DNA from: Streptomyces sp. YIM 121038
GTDB taxonomy: Bacteria > Actinomycetota > Actinomycetes > Streptomycetales > Streptomycetaceae
Direction of reading: 5' to 3'
NCBI RefSeq assembly: GCF_006088715.1
Contig: NZ_CP030771.1
Span: 3,472,001 to 3,536,000, forward strand
DNA length: 64,000 nt
Position numbers and translations under genes: made by a program. The notes beneath the pieces are model-generated. The model searched no databases. It had not been told where the DNA came from and saw only the letters and a program-made list of their open reading frames with translations. Positions 39,861-48,965 of the stretch are shown here, piece after piece. Numbering within the stretch: the first letter of the stretch is position 1; each line of letters begins with the position of its first letter.

Positions 39861-41009
39861 CTAGTCCTTCGTGAGTGGGGTCTTACCACTGCCTAGGGTA
39901 CGTCCCCGGACAGTGTCCGGTTCCCGCCGGGCCTCGGCGGCGCCGGTGACGGGCACCTTCTCGCGGGACGTGCCGAACAGCATCCTGCGGAAGTCCGCCC
40001 GGGCCTCCCGCGCGCTCTCGCGCACGGAGCCGAGCGCCGCGCGGGCGACGTGGCCCACGGCCCGGGCCGCCCGGCCCGCCGGGCGCCACAGCGCGTCGCG
40101 CAGGACGTGCCCGACCGGCGTGAAGAGGTGCCGGTACACCCAGCGCACCGGCTCCACGCACAGCAGCTTGAACAGGTGGCGGAGGAAGCCCCACACGGCC
40201 CGCGAGACGTGCCCGGCGATCCGCCATGCGTGTCCGAACGCGTCCCCGATCTCCCCGGCGACGAAGGCGACGGCCCGGCCGACCGGAGCGAGCACCCACC
40301 GCCACAGGGCGACGGCGGGCACCACGAAGATCCACCGCAAGAGAGTGCCGACGACGACCCCGATGCCCCGCAGCACCCACCAGAACCCGAGGCCGATGCC
40401 CCGCACCACCCACCAGACGCCCCGCGCGAGCCATGCGAGACCGTGTCCGACCGGCGTCAGGAAGCGCGCGTACAGCCAGCGCGCGGGCACCACCACGAGC
40501 ATCCGCCCCAGCCACACGAGCCCGTGCCCGACCGGGGTGAGCACCCGCCGGTACGCCCACACGGCGGGGACGACGACCAGGAGGCGGAGCAGCCAGAGGA
40601 GCCCGAGCCCGACCGGCTTGACCACATAGCGCCACAGGGCCGCCCAGGGCCAGACGAAGAGGACCTTGCCGACGAAGGCGAGGACGGCGGCGATCCCCCG
40701 CCAGACCCACCCGAGCGCCCGCCCGACCGGCCGCAGCGCCCGGTCGTACACGAACCGCGCGCACACCACCAGGGCGTCCCACACGATCCGCACCGGCACC
40801 ACGAGCACCAGGACCACGATCCGCACCGGCAGCCGCAGCGCCACCACGAGACACCCCTCGGCCCGCTGGGCGGGCTCGGGGGCGCCCTTCGCCAGCGACA
40901 CGGGCACGGTGGCCACCGGCTCGCCGGCCACCTCCGGCACCCGCTCGGGCCACGGCTTCCACTGCGGCTGCGGCTCCGGCTCCGACGGGAGCCGCTTCTC
41001 AAGGTCCAT
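39861..41009 (-). CDS. repeat-built membrane protein of unknown function
   Basis: 382 residues. A polar N-terminus (about 55 residues) leads into an unusual chain of about six related units with the pattern Y/W-R-x-(V/F/L)-L-x-P-V-G-x-x-L-x-W-L, separated by Val/Trp-rich hydrophobic stretches such as RLLVVVPAVWAYRRVLTPVG. The C-terminus is basic and Ala-rich. Arg residues occur every 10-15 positions inside otherwise hydrophobic sequence, which suggests amphipathic or re-entrant helices more than ordinary spans. I know of no named family. It sits between the two radical-SAM-linked genes and stops four bases before the CTG start of the downstream one. Confidence 0.7.
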   Translation of the reverse strand: MDLEKRLPSEPEPQPQWKPWPERVPEVAGEPVATVPVSLAKGAPEPAQRAEGCLVVALRLPVRIVVLVLVVPVRIVWDALVVCARFVYDRALRPVGRALGWVWRGIAAVLAFVGKVLFVWPWAALWRYVVKPVGLGLLWLLRLLVVVPAVWAYRRVLTPVGHGLVWLGRMLVVVPARWLYARFLTPVGHGLAWLARGVWWVVRGIGLGFWWVLRGIGVVVGTLLRWIFVVPAVALWRWVLAPVGRAVAFVAGEIGDAFGHAWRIAGHVSRAVWGFLRHLFKLLCVEPVRWVYRHLFTPVGHVLRDALWRPAGRAARAVGHVARAALGSVRESAREARADFRRMLFGTSREKVPVTGAAEARREPDTVRGRTLGSGKTPLTKD

Positions 41010-41075
41010 GCCTAGTGAGACGCCGTCACCGACGCCCCGTTCCCCCCGTTTCCGAACTGCGACGAGCGCGACCCG

Positions 41076-43001
41076 CTACTTGACGACCGTGAGCGGCAGC
41101 AGCTTCTTGCCGGTCGGGCCGATCTGGATCTGCGTGTCCATCTGCGGGCACACCCCGCAGTCGAAGCACGGGGTCCAGCGGCAGTCCTCGACCTCGGTCT
41201 CGTCGAGGGCGTCCTGCCAGTCCTCCCAGAGCCAGTCCTTGTCGAGGCCGGAGTCCAGGTGGTCCCAGGGCAGGACCTCCTCGTAGGTGCGCTCGCGGGT
41301 GGTGTACCAGTCGACGTCCACGCCGAACTGGGGCAGGGCCTTGTCGGCGCAGTCCATCCAGCGGTCGTAGGAGAAGTGCTCTCGCCAGCCGTCGAAGCGG
41401 CCGCCGTCCTCGTAGACGGCGCGGATGACGGCGCCGATGCGGCGGTCGCCGCGGGAGAGGAGGCCCTCGACGATGCCGGGCTTGCCGTCGTGGTAGCGGA
41501 AGCCGATGGAGCGGCCGTACTTCTTGTCGCCGCGGATCTTGTCGCGCAGCTTGGCGAGGCGCTCGTCCGTCTGCTCGGCGCTGAGCTGCGGCGCCCACTG
41601 GAACGGGGTGTGGGGCTTCGGCACGAAGCCGCCGATGGACACCGTGCAGCGGATGTCGTTCGAGCCGGAGACCTCGCGGCCCTTCTGGATGACGTTCATC
41701 GCCATGTCGGCGATCTGCAGGACGTCGTCGTCGGTCTCGGTGGGCAGGCCGCACATGAAGTACAGCTTCACCTGGCGCCAGCCGTTGCCGTACGCGGTGG
41801 CGACGGTCCGGATGAGGTCCTCTTCCGAGACCATCTTGTTGATGACCTTGCGCATGCGCTCGCTGCCGCCCTCGGGGGCGAACGTGAGGCCGGAGCGGCG
41901 GCCGTTGCGCGTCAGCTCGTTGGCCAGGTCGACGTTGAAGGCGTCCACGCGGGTGGAGGGGAGGGACAGGCCGATCTTGTCCTCGGTGTAGCGGTCCGCG
42001 AGGCCCTTGGCGATGTCGCCGATCTCGGAGTGGTCGGCGGACGAGAGGGAGAGCAGGCCCACCTCCTCGAAGCCCGTGGCCTTCAGACCTCGGTCGACCA
42101 TCTCGCCGATGCCCGTGATCGAGCGCTCGCGCACCGGGCGCGTGATCATGCCCGCCTGGCAGAAGCGGCAGCCGCGCGTGCAGCCGCGGAAGATCTCCAC
42201 GGACATGCGCTCGTGGACGGTCTCGGCGAGCGGGACCAGCGGCTGCTTCGGGTACGGCCACTCGTCGAGGTCCATGACGGTGTGCTTGGACACGCGCCAC
42301 GGCACGCCGGACTTGTTCGGCACGACGCGGCCGATGCGGCCGTCCGGGAGGTACTCGACGTCGTAGAAGGCCGGGATGTAGACGCTGCCGGTCTTCGCGA
42401 GGCGGAAGAGGACCTCCTCGCGGCCGCCGGGGCGGCCCTCCGCCTTCCAGGCGCGGATGATCTCCGTCATGTCGAGTACGGCCTGCTCGCCGTCGCCGAT
42501 GATCGCCGCGTCGATGAAGTCCGCGATCGGCTCGGGGTTGAAGGCCGCGTGGCCGCCCGCGAGGACGATCGGGTCGTCGAGGGTCCGGTCCTTGGACTCC
42601 AGCGGGATGCCCGCGAGGTCCAGGGCCGTCAGCATGTTCGTGTAGCCGAGCTCCGTGGAGAAGCTCAGGCCGAACACGTCGAAGGCCTTGACGGGGCGGT
42701 GGCTGTCCACCGTGAACTGCGGGACCTTGTGCTCCCGCATCAGCTCCTCAAGGTCCGGCCACACGCTGTACGTGCGCTCGGCGAGGACGCCCTCGCGCTC
42801 GTTCAGGACCTCGTAGAGGATCATGACGCCCTGGTTGGGCAGGCCGACCTCGTACGCGTCCGGGTACATGAGCGCCCAGCGGACGTCGCAGGCGTCCCAC
42901 TCCTTGACCGTGGAGTTGAGCTCGCCGCCTACGTACTGGATCGGCTTCTGCACATGCGGGAGCAGGGCTTCGAGCTGCGGGAAAACCGACTCGACAGACA
43001 T
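41076..43001 (-). CDS. TIGR03960-family B12-binding-like radical SAM protein
   Basis: 641 residues. An N-terminal Rossmann-like B12-type domain (about 40-180, without the DxHxxG cobalamin motif) precedes the radical SAM domain, whose cluster motif is CTRGCRFC (C274, C278, C281). A C-terminal cysteine cluster CxxxxCFDCGVC near 610 may bind another iron-sulfur centre. The family is usually coupled to TIGR03936; a tRNA or ribosome modification role has been guessed but not shown. Same strand as the two genes downstream and rne. Confidence 0.88.
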   Translation of the reverse strand: MSVESVFPQLEALLPHVQKPIQYVGGELNSTVKEWDACDVRWALMYPDAYEVGLPNQGVMILYEVLNEREGVLAERTYSVWPDLEELMREHKVPQFTVDSHRPVKAFDVFGLSFSTELGYTNMLTALDLAGIPLESKDRTLDDPIVLAGGHAAFNPEPIADFIDAAIIGDGEQAVLDMTEIIRAWKAEGRPGGREEVLFRLAKTGSVYIPAFYDVEYLPDGRIGRVVPNKSGVPWRVSKHTVMDLDEWPYPKQPLVPLAETVHERMSVEIFRGCTRGCRFCQAGMITRPVRERSITGIGEMVDRGLKATGFEEVGLLSLSSADHSEIGDIAKGLADRYTEDKIGLSLPSTRVDAFNVDLANELTRNGRRSGLTFAPEGGSERMRKVINKMVSEEDLIRTVATAYGNGWRQVKLYFMCGLPTETDDDVLQIADMAMNVIQKGREVSGSNDIRCTVSIGGFVPKPHTPFQWAPQLSAEQTDERLAKLRDKIRGDKKYGRSIGFRYHDGKPGIVEGLLSRGDRRIGAVIRAVYEDGGRFDGWREHFSYDRWMDCADKALPQFGVDVDWYTTRERTYEEVLPWDHLDSGLDKDWLWEDWQDALDETEVEDCRWTPCFDCGVCPQMDTQIQIGPTGKKLLPLTVVK

Positions 43002-43094
43002 CGCTGGACCTTCGTGAGCTGACAGGGGTGACCCTCAAGCCTAACGTGGCCGGGGCCGCGCCCCGTACCTCGATCGGCCCACCCCGCCGCGGGC

Positions 43095-44633
43095 TCAGCC
43101 GCCGAGCGCGCCCCGCACCTTCGGTGCCGCCGCCCTGGCCCACACCCCGGGCAGCTCCCGCTCCCGGTCCGCCGCGGCCGCCTCCTCGCGGCCGTACAGC
43201 AGGCCCCAGGTGTACGCGGACTCGCCCGCCGCGTGCGCCTGGATCGCCAGGTTCCGCAGGGCCTCGCGGGCGACGACGCTGTCCTGGTGCTCACCGAGGA
43301 CGCTCTGCACGGCCTTCATCCGCTTGGCGAAGCGCTTCGCGGGCTTGCCCAGGGCGGGTTTCGCGGCCTCGCCCGCGTACCGGGCGCGCTTGGCGGCCTT
43401 GCGGGCCTCGTGCATCGCCAGGTCGCGCTCCTCGCCGGGGGCCAGGGCGAGGGCCTGGTCCACGCGGGCCGCGAGCCGGTCGAAGTCCTTGAGCACCGCC
43501 TTGGGCAGGGCGTTCCCGGCGGGGGCCGCGGCGGCCTCGCGCAGCGGCGGGTCGGCGAGCAGCGCGTCGACGGCGTCGAGGAGGGCCAGATAGCGCGCCG
43601 AGTCGAGGACGGCGACCGTCTTGCGGCGCGATCCGGTGCGGCCCGCGATCGACCAGATCCGCAGGCGGGCGCGGACGGGGCCGAGGCGCAGCGTGCGGGG
43701 GACGTCCGCGAGGGCGGCCGTCAGGCGCTCGGTGAGGACCTCGCGGTCGCGGTCCACGCCCAGTTCGCCGGCCAGCCACTTCAGCTCCTCGCCGAGCGGA
43801 TCGGTGACGTTCCGGTCCAGGATCTTGCGGTACGTCTTGAAGGCGCTGCGGAGGCGGCGGGTCGCCACGCGCATCTGGTGGACGGAGTCGGGCAGGTCCT
43901 GGCGGACGGCGGGGTCCATCGCCACGAGGGCCTCGCGCTGTGCGTGGAGGTACGCCAGGACGTGGGTGCCGGCCGAGTCGTCCGTGCCGGGCGCCGGGGG
44001 CCGCGCCGGACGCTCGCTCCCGGTGGGGTCCGCCGTCTCCGCCAGCGCCCTCGCCAGCTTCGACGTGGACTTCGCGCGGCTCACCCCGGCCTTGTTCAGC
44101 CTCTTCTCGACCTTGTCCAGGAGGGTCGGGGCCGTCCCTTCCGCCAGTTCGACCTCGAGCTCCGTCCAGGCGGCCGTGGCGGAGCCGTCGTGCAGGCGCT
44201 GTGCCCGTACGTCGTCGACGCTGACTTCCGCGAGGAGGGTGCCCGAGGCGTCGACGAGGTGGCGTACGGCGCGCGCCGAGCGGAGGCGCATGAGCGGCAC
44301 CAGGGGGGTGTCGCGCACCCGGGCGCGGACGAGCCCCGTGAGCGCGGGCGGCACGTCGTCCGACAGGGGGGCCTGGACCTCGTCGCGCACGCCGTCCGCG
44401 AGGGAGACGGGGAGCTTCAGGTGCCAGCCCGCGTCGGAGCCTCCGGTGCGGCGGCGCAGGGTGATGGCGGCGGCGGCCAGGCGTTGGTCGGGGGTGTCGT
44501 AGTAGACCGCGTCGAGGTCGGCGACGCCTTTGTCGATGACGTCGGCCACTCCGGCGACGCCGCGTAGGTCGGGGAGGCCTTGTCCGGCCCCGGCGTCGTA
44601 CTTCCGCTCGATCTCGCGCTTCGTCTCCGCCAT
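43095..44633 (-). CDS. CYTH-CHAD domain protein
   Basis: 512 residues. The CYTH domain (about 5-200) starts with the metal/phosphate motif REIERKY (ExExK). The CHAD domain follows (about 225-510), with VHQMRVATRRLRSAFKTYR and HEARKAAKRARYAGEA as the His/Arg/Lys-rich helices that bind polyphosphate. CYTH enzymes hydrolyse triphosphates; together the two suggest a polyphosphate-binding triphosphatase. Its neighbours are unrelated: RodA downstream of a terminator on one side, the radical SAM gene on the other. Confidence 0.9.
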   Translation of the reverse strand: MAETKREIERKYDAGAGQGLPDLRGVAGVADVIDKGVADLDAVYYDTPDQRLAAAAITLRRRTGGSDAGWHLKLPVSLADGVRDEVQAPLSDDVPPALTGLVRARVRDTPLVPLMRLRSARAVRHLVDASGTLLAEVSVDDVRAQRLHDGSATAAWTELEVELAEGTAPTLLDKVEKRLNKAGVSRAKSTSKLARALAETADPTGSERPARPPAPGTDDSAGTHVLAYLHAQREALVAMDPAVRQDLPDSVHQMRVATRRLRSAFKTYRKILDRNVTDPLGEELKWLAGELGVDRDREVLTERLTAALADVPRTLRLGPVRARLRIWSIAGRTGSRRKTVAVLDSARYLALLDAVDALLADPPLREAAAAPAGNALPKAVLKDFDRLAARVDQALALAPGEERDLAMHEARKAAKRARYAGEAAKPALGKPAKRFAKRMKAVQSVLGEHQDSVVAREALRNLAIQAHAAGESAYTWGLLYGREEAAAADRERELPGVWARAAAPKVRGALGG

Positions 44634-44654
44634 GAGCCGAATCTAGACGCGATC

Positions 44655-44684
44655 CGGGGCGCCCGGCAGTCCCTGGGCGCCCCG
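44655..44684 (-). terminator. mre-cluster terminator
   Basis: Ten-bp arms (44655-44664 with 44675-44684) and a 10-base loop, 10 bases past the rodA stop. Confidence 0.75.
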
Positions 44685-44693
44685 GCGACGGGA

Positions 44694-45890
44694 TCAGGCC
44701 GACAGCGGCCGCTGCACCTTGATCGACTGGAGGAGGCCGACGGCCACCCAGACGGCGAACATGGAGGTTCCGCCGTAGGAGACGAAGGGCAGCGGCAGGC
44801 CCGCCACGGGCATGATGCCGAGGGTCATGCCGATGTTCTCGAAGGCCTGGAAGGCGAACCAGGCGATGATCCCGGCGGCGACGATCGTGCCGTACAGCTC
44901 GGTCGTCTCGCGGGCGATGCGGCAGGCGCGCCACAGGACGACACCGAGGAGGAGCAGGATCGCGCCCGCGCCGACGAAGCCCAGTTCCTCGCCCGCGACG
45001 GTGAAGACGAAGTCGGTCTGCTGCTCGGGCACGAACTGGCCGGTGGTCTGGGAGCCGTGGGTGAGCCCGGTGCCGGTGAGGCCGCCGGAGCCGATGGCGA
45101 TGCGGGCCTGGTTGGTGTTGTAGCCGACGCCCGCCGGGTCGAGCGCGGGGTTGGCGAAGGCGGCGAAGCGGGCGATCTGGTAGTCGTCGAGGACGCCGAG
45201 CTGCCATATGGCGACGCCGCCGAGCGCGCCCGCGCCGAGCAGTCCGAAGACCCACCGGTTGGAGGCGCCGGAGGCGAGCAGGACGCCGAGGACGATCATC
45301 ACTATCACCATGACCGAGCCGAGGTCGGGCATCAGCATGATGATCATGATCGGTACGGCGGCGAGGCCGAGGGCCTGGACGACGGTGCGGTGGTCGGGGT
45401 GCTCCCGGTCGCCCGCGTCGACGCGGGCCGCGAGCATCATCGCCATGCCCAGGATGATGGTGATCTTGCAGAACTCGGAGGGCTGGAGCGACTGGCCGCC
45501 GATGACGATCCACGCGTGGGCGCCGTTGACGGTCGCGCCGAGCGGGGTCAGGACGAGCAGGATCAGGAAGACCGAGATGCCGTAGAGGATCGGCACGGCG
45601 GTGCGCAGCATGGTGTGGCCGAGCCAGATCGTGCCCGCCATCAGCGCGAGGCCGATGCCGATGTTGATCACGTGCTTGGTCACGAAGGCGTACGGGTCGT
45701 CGCCGACCAGCTCGGTGCGGTTGCGGGTCGCCGAGTAGACGAGCGCCGAGCCGATCACGGAGAGGGCGAGGGCGGCGAGCAGTATCCACCAGTCCAGCCT
45801 GCGCAGCAGCGAGTCGCGGGCGAACAGGCGGGCCATGGTGGAGCGCTCGGGGCCGTAGCCCGAGACGGAGAAACCGCTGGTGCCGGCCAT
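44694..45890 (-). CDS. rodA: RodA/FtsW-type SEDS peptidoglycan polymerase (Sfr-like)
   Basis: 398 residues from ATG 45890, which overlaps the PBP2 stop as TGATG. About ten membrane helices. SEDS landmarks include NGAHAWIVIGGQSLQPSEFCK, LMPDLGS (catalytic Asp), QTDFVFTVAGEELGF, and GLPLPFVSYGGTSM near the C-terminus. The protein polymerises lipid II glycan chains with PBP2 as its cross-linking partner. In S. coelicolor the equivalent gene (sfr) contributes to spore-wall synthesis. Tight coupling to PBP2 fits a fixed pair. Confidence 0.95.
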   Translation of the reverse strand: MAGTSGFSVSGYGPERSTMARLFARDSLLRRLDWWILLAALALSVIGSALVYSATRNRTELVGDDPYAFVTKHVINIGIGLALMAGTIWLGHTMLRTAVPILYGISVFLILLVLTPLGATVNGAHAWIVIGGQSLQPSEFCKITIILGMAMMLAARVDAGDREHPDHRTVVQALGLAAVPIMIIMLMPDLGSVMVIVMIVLGVLLASGASNRWVFGLLGAGALGGVAIWQLGVLDDYQIARFAAFANPALDPAGVGYNTNQARIAIGSGGLTGTGLTHGSQTTGQFVPEQQTDFVFTVAGEELGFVGAGAILLLLGVVLWRACRIARETTELYGTIVAAGIIAWFAFQAFENIGMTLGIMPVAGLPLPFVSYGGTSMFAVWVAVGLLQSIKVQRPLSA

Positions 45891-48151
45891 CAGTCGCGCC
45901 TCCAGCCCGCGGGCGCGCCCGCGAGTTCCTGCTGGTCCTGGTCCTGTTGCTGCTGGTCCTGTTGCTGCTGGTCCTGGTCTTGGTCCTGTTGCTGATCCTG
46001 GTCCTGCTGCTGGTCGGTCAGCTCCTGCGGCGGCTTGGGCTTGCCGGGCTTGTACGGCTTGATCTTCGGGGCGTCGATGGAGCCGTCGGCCTCGATCTTC
46101 GGCAGGGACTTCTGCGGCTGGGGCAGCAGGGCCTTCTTGAGGTCCTGGTTGCCGCTGTCGTCCAGGCCGTACAGCGCGTTGTAGATCTGGCGCACGGCGG
46201 GCCCGGACGCGCCGGAGCCCGTACCGCCCTGGGAGATCGTCATCACGATCGAGTAGTCCTTGGTGTACGTCGCGAACCACGACGTCGTCTGCTTGCCGTA
46301 GACCTCGGCGGTGCCCGTCTTGGCGTGCATCGGGATCTTGTCCTGCGGCCAGCCGCCGAACCGCCAGGCGGCGGTTCCCTTGGTGGCGACGTCGGCGAGG
46401 GCACCGTCTATGTCCTTGCGCAGGGCCGCGTCCATGGGCAGCTTGCCGTGCGCCTTGGGCTTGATCTCCTCGACGTGCTTGCCGTCGGGGCTGATGATCG
46501 CCTTGCCGACGGTGGGGTTGTAGAGGGTGCCGCCGTTGGCGATGGCGGAATAGATCGTGGCCATCTGGATGGGCGTGACGAGGGTGTCGCCCTGGCCGAT
46601 GGAGTAGTTGACGGAGTCACCGGCGCGCATCTTCATGCCTTCGAGGCAGTTCTCGTAGGCGATGCGCTCGGCGTAGTCGCCGCTCTTCTTGCCCTGCTTG
46701 CACCAGGCGTCCTTGTTGGCCTTCCAGTAGTCCTTCTTCCACTGGCGGTCGGGGACGCGGCCGCTGACCTCGTTCGGCAGGTCGACGCCGGTCTCCTTGC
46801 CGAGGCCGAACTGGTGGGCGGTCCGGTAGAACCAGTCCTTGGGGTCCTTCGCGGGCTTGTTGCCGCCGTCCTTGCGCCACTCGTCGTGCGACAGCTTGTA
46901 GTAGACGGTGTCGCAGGAGACCTCCAGGGCCTGGCCGAGCGTGATGCTGCCGTGGCCCTGGGACTCGAAGTTCTTGAAGACCTGACCGCCGATGGAGTAC
47001 GAGCTGGGGCAGGGGTAGCGGCCGTTGAACTCGTAGCCCGCGTTGACCGCGGCGGTCGTCGGGATGACCTTGAAGATCGAGCCGGGGGCGGCCTGGCCCT
47101 GGATGGCGCGGTTCAGGAGCGGGTAGTTGGACTTCTTGCCGGTGAGCTCGGCGTAGTCCTTGCCGGAGATGCCGCCGACCCAGGCGTTCGGGTCGTACGT
47201 CGGGTTGGAGGCCATGGCGACGACGCGCCCGGTCTTATTCTCCATGACGACGACGGCGCCCGCGTCGGCCTTGTAGTTCTCGCCCGTGTTCTTGTCGAAC
47301 TCGTCGCGGGCCTTCTTCATGGCGTTGTTCAGCCAGTACTCGGACACCGCCTGGACGCGGGCGTCGATGCTGGTCACGACGTTGGAGCCGGGCTCGGCCT
47401 TGTCGGACTTGGCCTTCCCTATGACCCGGCCGAGGTTGTCGACCTCGTAGCGGGTGACGCCCGCCTTGCCGCGCAGCTGCTTGTCGTACGTCCGCTCCAG
47501 GCCGGAGCGGCCCACCTGGTCGGAGCGCAGGAACGGCGAGTCGGTGTCCTTGGCCTTGTTGATCTCGTCGTCGGTGACCGGCGAGAGGTAGCCGAGGACC
47601 TGCGCGGTGTTGGACTTGCCGGGGGCGGCGTAGCGGCGCACGGCGGTGGGCTCGGCGGTGATGCCGGGGAAGTCCTCGGAGCGCTCGCGGATCTGCAGGG
47701 CCTGCTTGGGCGTGGCCTCGTCGGTGATGGGGATGGGCTGGTACGGCGAGCCGTTCCAGCAGGGCTGCGGGGTCTTGGAGTCGCAGAGCCTGACCTTGTC
47801 GGAGACGTCCTTGGCGCTCATGCCGAGGACGTCGGCGAGCTTGGCGAGGACGCCCTTGCCGTCGTCCTTCATCTTCATCAGCTCGGTGCGGGACGCGGAG
47901 ACCACGAGGCGGGTCTGGTTGTCGGCGATGGGCACGCCGCGGGCGTCGAGGATCTCACCGCGCACGGCGGGCTGGACGACCTGCTGGACGTGGTTGCCGG
48001 ACGCCTCCTCGGCGTACTCGGCGCCGTTGCGGACCTGGAGGTACCACAGGCGGCCGCCGAGGGTGAGGAGCAGCGAGACGACGAGGATCTGGATGACGAC
48101 GAGGCGGATCTGGACGCGTGGCGTGCGGCCCGTCTCAGGAATGTTGGTCAT
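45890..48151 (-). CDS. mrdA: penicillin-binding protein 2 (class B transpeptidase)
   Basis: 753 residues. One N-terminal membrane anchor (about 18-38), a PBP dimerisation domain, then the transpeptidase domain with the SxxK nucleophile in APGSIFKV, the second motif region SVNYSIGQGD, and KTG in HAKTGTAEV. It cross-links peptides in partnership with RodA. The last 45 residues are almost wholly Gln and Asp in short runs, an odd tail on an extracellular enzyme. ATG 48151 lacks a strong ribosome site; a 19-codon ORF that overlaps it as ATGA may supply coupling. Confidence 0.94.
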   Translation of the reverse strand: MTNIPETGRTPRVQIRLVVIQILVVSLLLTLGGRLWYLQVRNGAEYAEEASGNHVQQVVQPAVRGEILDARGVPIADNQTRLVVSASRTELMKMKDDGKGVLAKLADVLGMSAKDVSDKVRLCDSKTPQPCWNGSPYQPIPITDEATPKQALQIRERSEDFPGITAEPTAVRRYAAPGKSNTAQVLGYLSPVTDDEINKAKDTDSPFLRSDQVGRSGLERTYDKQLRGKAGVTRYEVDNLGRVIGKAKSDKAEPGSNVVTSIDARVQAVSEYWLNNAMKKARDEFDKNTGENYKADAGAVVVMENKTGRVVAMASNPTYDPNAWVGGISGKDYAELTGKKSNYPLLNRAIQGQAAPGSIFKVIPTTAAVNAGYEFNGRYPCPSSYSIGGQVFKNFESQGHGSITLGQALEVSCDTVYYKLSHDEWRKDGGNKPAKDPKDWFYRTAHQFGLGKETGVDLPNEVSGRVPDRQWKKDYWKANKDAWCKQGKKSGDYAERIAYENCLEGMKMRAGDSVNYSIGQGDTLVTPIQMATIYSAIANGGTLYNPTVGKAIISPDGKHVEEIKPKAHGKLPMDAALRKDIDGALADVATKGTAAWRFGGWPQDKIPMHAKTGTAEVYGKQTTSWFATYTKDYSIVMTISQGGTGSGASGPAVRQIYNALYGLDDSGNQDLKKALLPQPQKSLPKIEADGSIDAPKIKPYKPGKPKPPQELTDQQQDQDQQQDQDQDQQQQDQQQQDQDQQELAGAPAGWRRD

Positions 48152-48207
48152 GGGCGCGGCCCATTCTTCGCAAGGGCGGTGGCGGGCGACGGATGGGCGT
48201 GGGTCAC
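48148..48207 (-). CDS. possible 19-aa upstream ORF coupled to PBP2
   Basis: A GTG at 48207 follows the excellent ribosome site GGGGGAGGAG and opens a 19-codon frame, MTHAHPSPATALAKNGPRP, whose TGA overlaps the PBP2 ATG as ATGA. No similar frame is longer. It may be a coupling peptide that delivers ribosomes to PBP2, or simply non-coding leader with a chance start. Confidence 0.45.
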   Translation of the reverse strand: MTHAHPSPATALAKNGPRP

Positions 48208-48277
48208 TGCTGCGCTCCTCCCCCGGTTCCGTACGCCGACGGGTGCGCGGCCTCGCCGTAGGTCGACTGCGGTGCGC

Positions 48278-48952
48278 TCACAGGCGCTTGACCCCCTTGA
48301 TGCGTCCGGCGCGGGCGGCGCGGACCTTGGCCGCCTTGGTGCGCAGGCCGCCGCCGCGCTGGCTGCCGATGCTCAGGCCGGTGCCGGAGGACAGGAAGCC
48401 CGAGGAGACGTCGGCGGCCTTGGCGCCCGAGGCGGTCTCGCCCAGCGGGTCGTTCTCGGCGCGGCGGGCGAGCGCGATGATCAGCGGAATGGTGAACGGC
48501 GCGAGCAGCAGGTCGTACAGGGCGGCCGTGAACAGGAGTCCGCCGAGGCCGACGTGGCGGGCCGCGTCGTCGCCGACGAGGGCGCCCACGCCCGCGTACA
48601 GGAGCGTCGAGCCGACGGCGGCGCCGACCACGACGAAGAGCGGGCCGCTGGCGGAGCGCAGCCGTCCGGTCTCGGGCTTGGCGAGGCCCGCGAGGTAGCC
48701 GATGACGCACAGCACGAGGGCGTAGCGCCCCGCGGCGTGGTCGGCGGGCGGTGCCAGGTCGGTGAGCAGGCCCGCGCCGAAGCCGATCAGGGCGCCGCCG
48801 ACGTGGCCGTACACGAAGGCGAGGCCGAGGACGGTGAGCAGGACCAGATCGGGTACCGCGCCCGGGAGTTGGAGCCGGGCGAGCACGCTGACCTGGACGA
48901 CGAGGGCGACCACGACGAGGGCGCCGGAGAGCAGGATCCGGTTGAAGCGCAT
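48278..48952 (-). CDS. mreD: rod shape-determining protein MreD
   Basis: 224 residues with about five membrane helices (first: ILLSGALVVVALVVQVSVLARL) and a basic C-terminus. MreD is the integral membrane part of the Mre complex, linking MreB/MreC to RodA-PBP2. It starts 13 bases after mreC stops. Confidence 0.93.
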   Translation of the reverse strand: MRFNRILLSGALVVVALVVQVSVLARLQLPGAVPDLVLLTVLGLAFVYGHVGGALIGFGAGLLTDLAPPADHAAGRYALVLCVIGYLAGLAKPETGRLRSASGPLFVVVGAAVGSTLLYAGVGALVGDDAARHVGLGGLLFTAALYDLLLAPFTIPLIIALARRAENDPLGETASGAKAADVSSGFLSSGTGLSIGSQRGGGLRTKAAKVRAARAGRIKGVKRL

Positions 48953-48965
48953 GGTGTCAGTGCTC

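Noticed and set aside
44694..46280. 528-residue form of RodA starting at 46280
   Set aside because: The first 130 residues lie inside the PBP2 gene in another frame and have no membrane character. ATG 45890 overlaps the PBP2 stop as expected.
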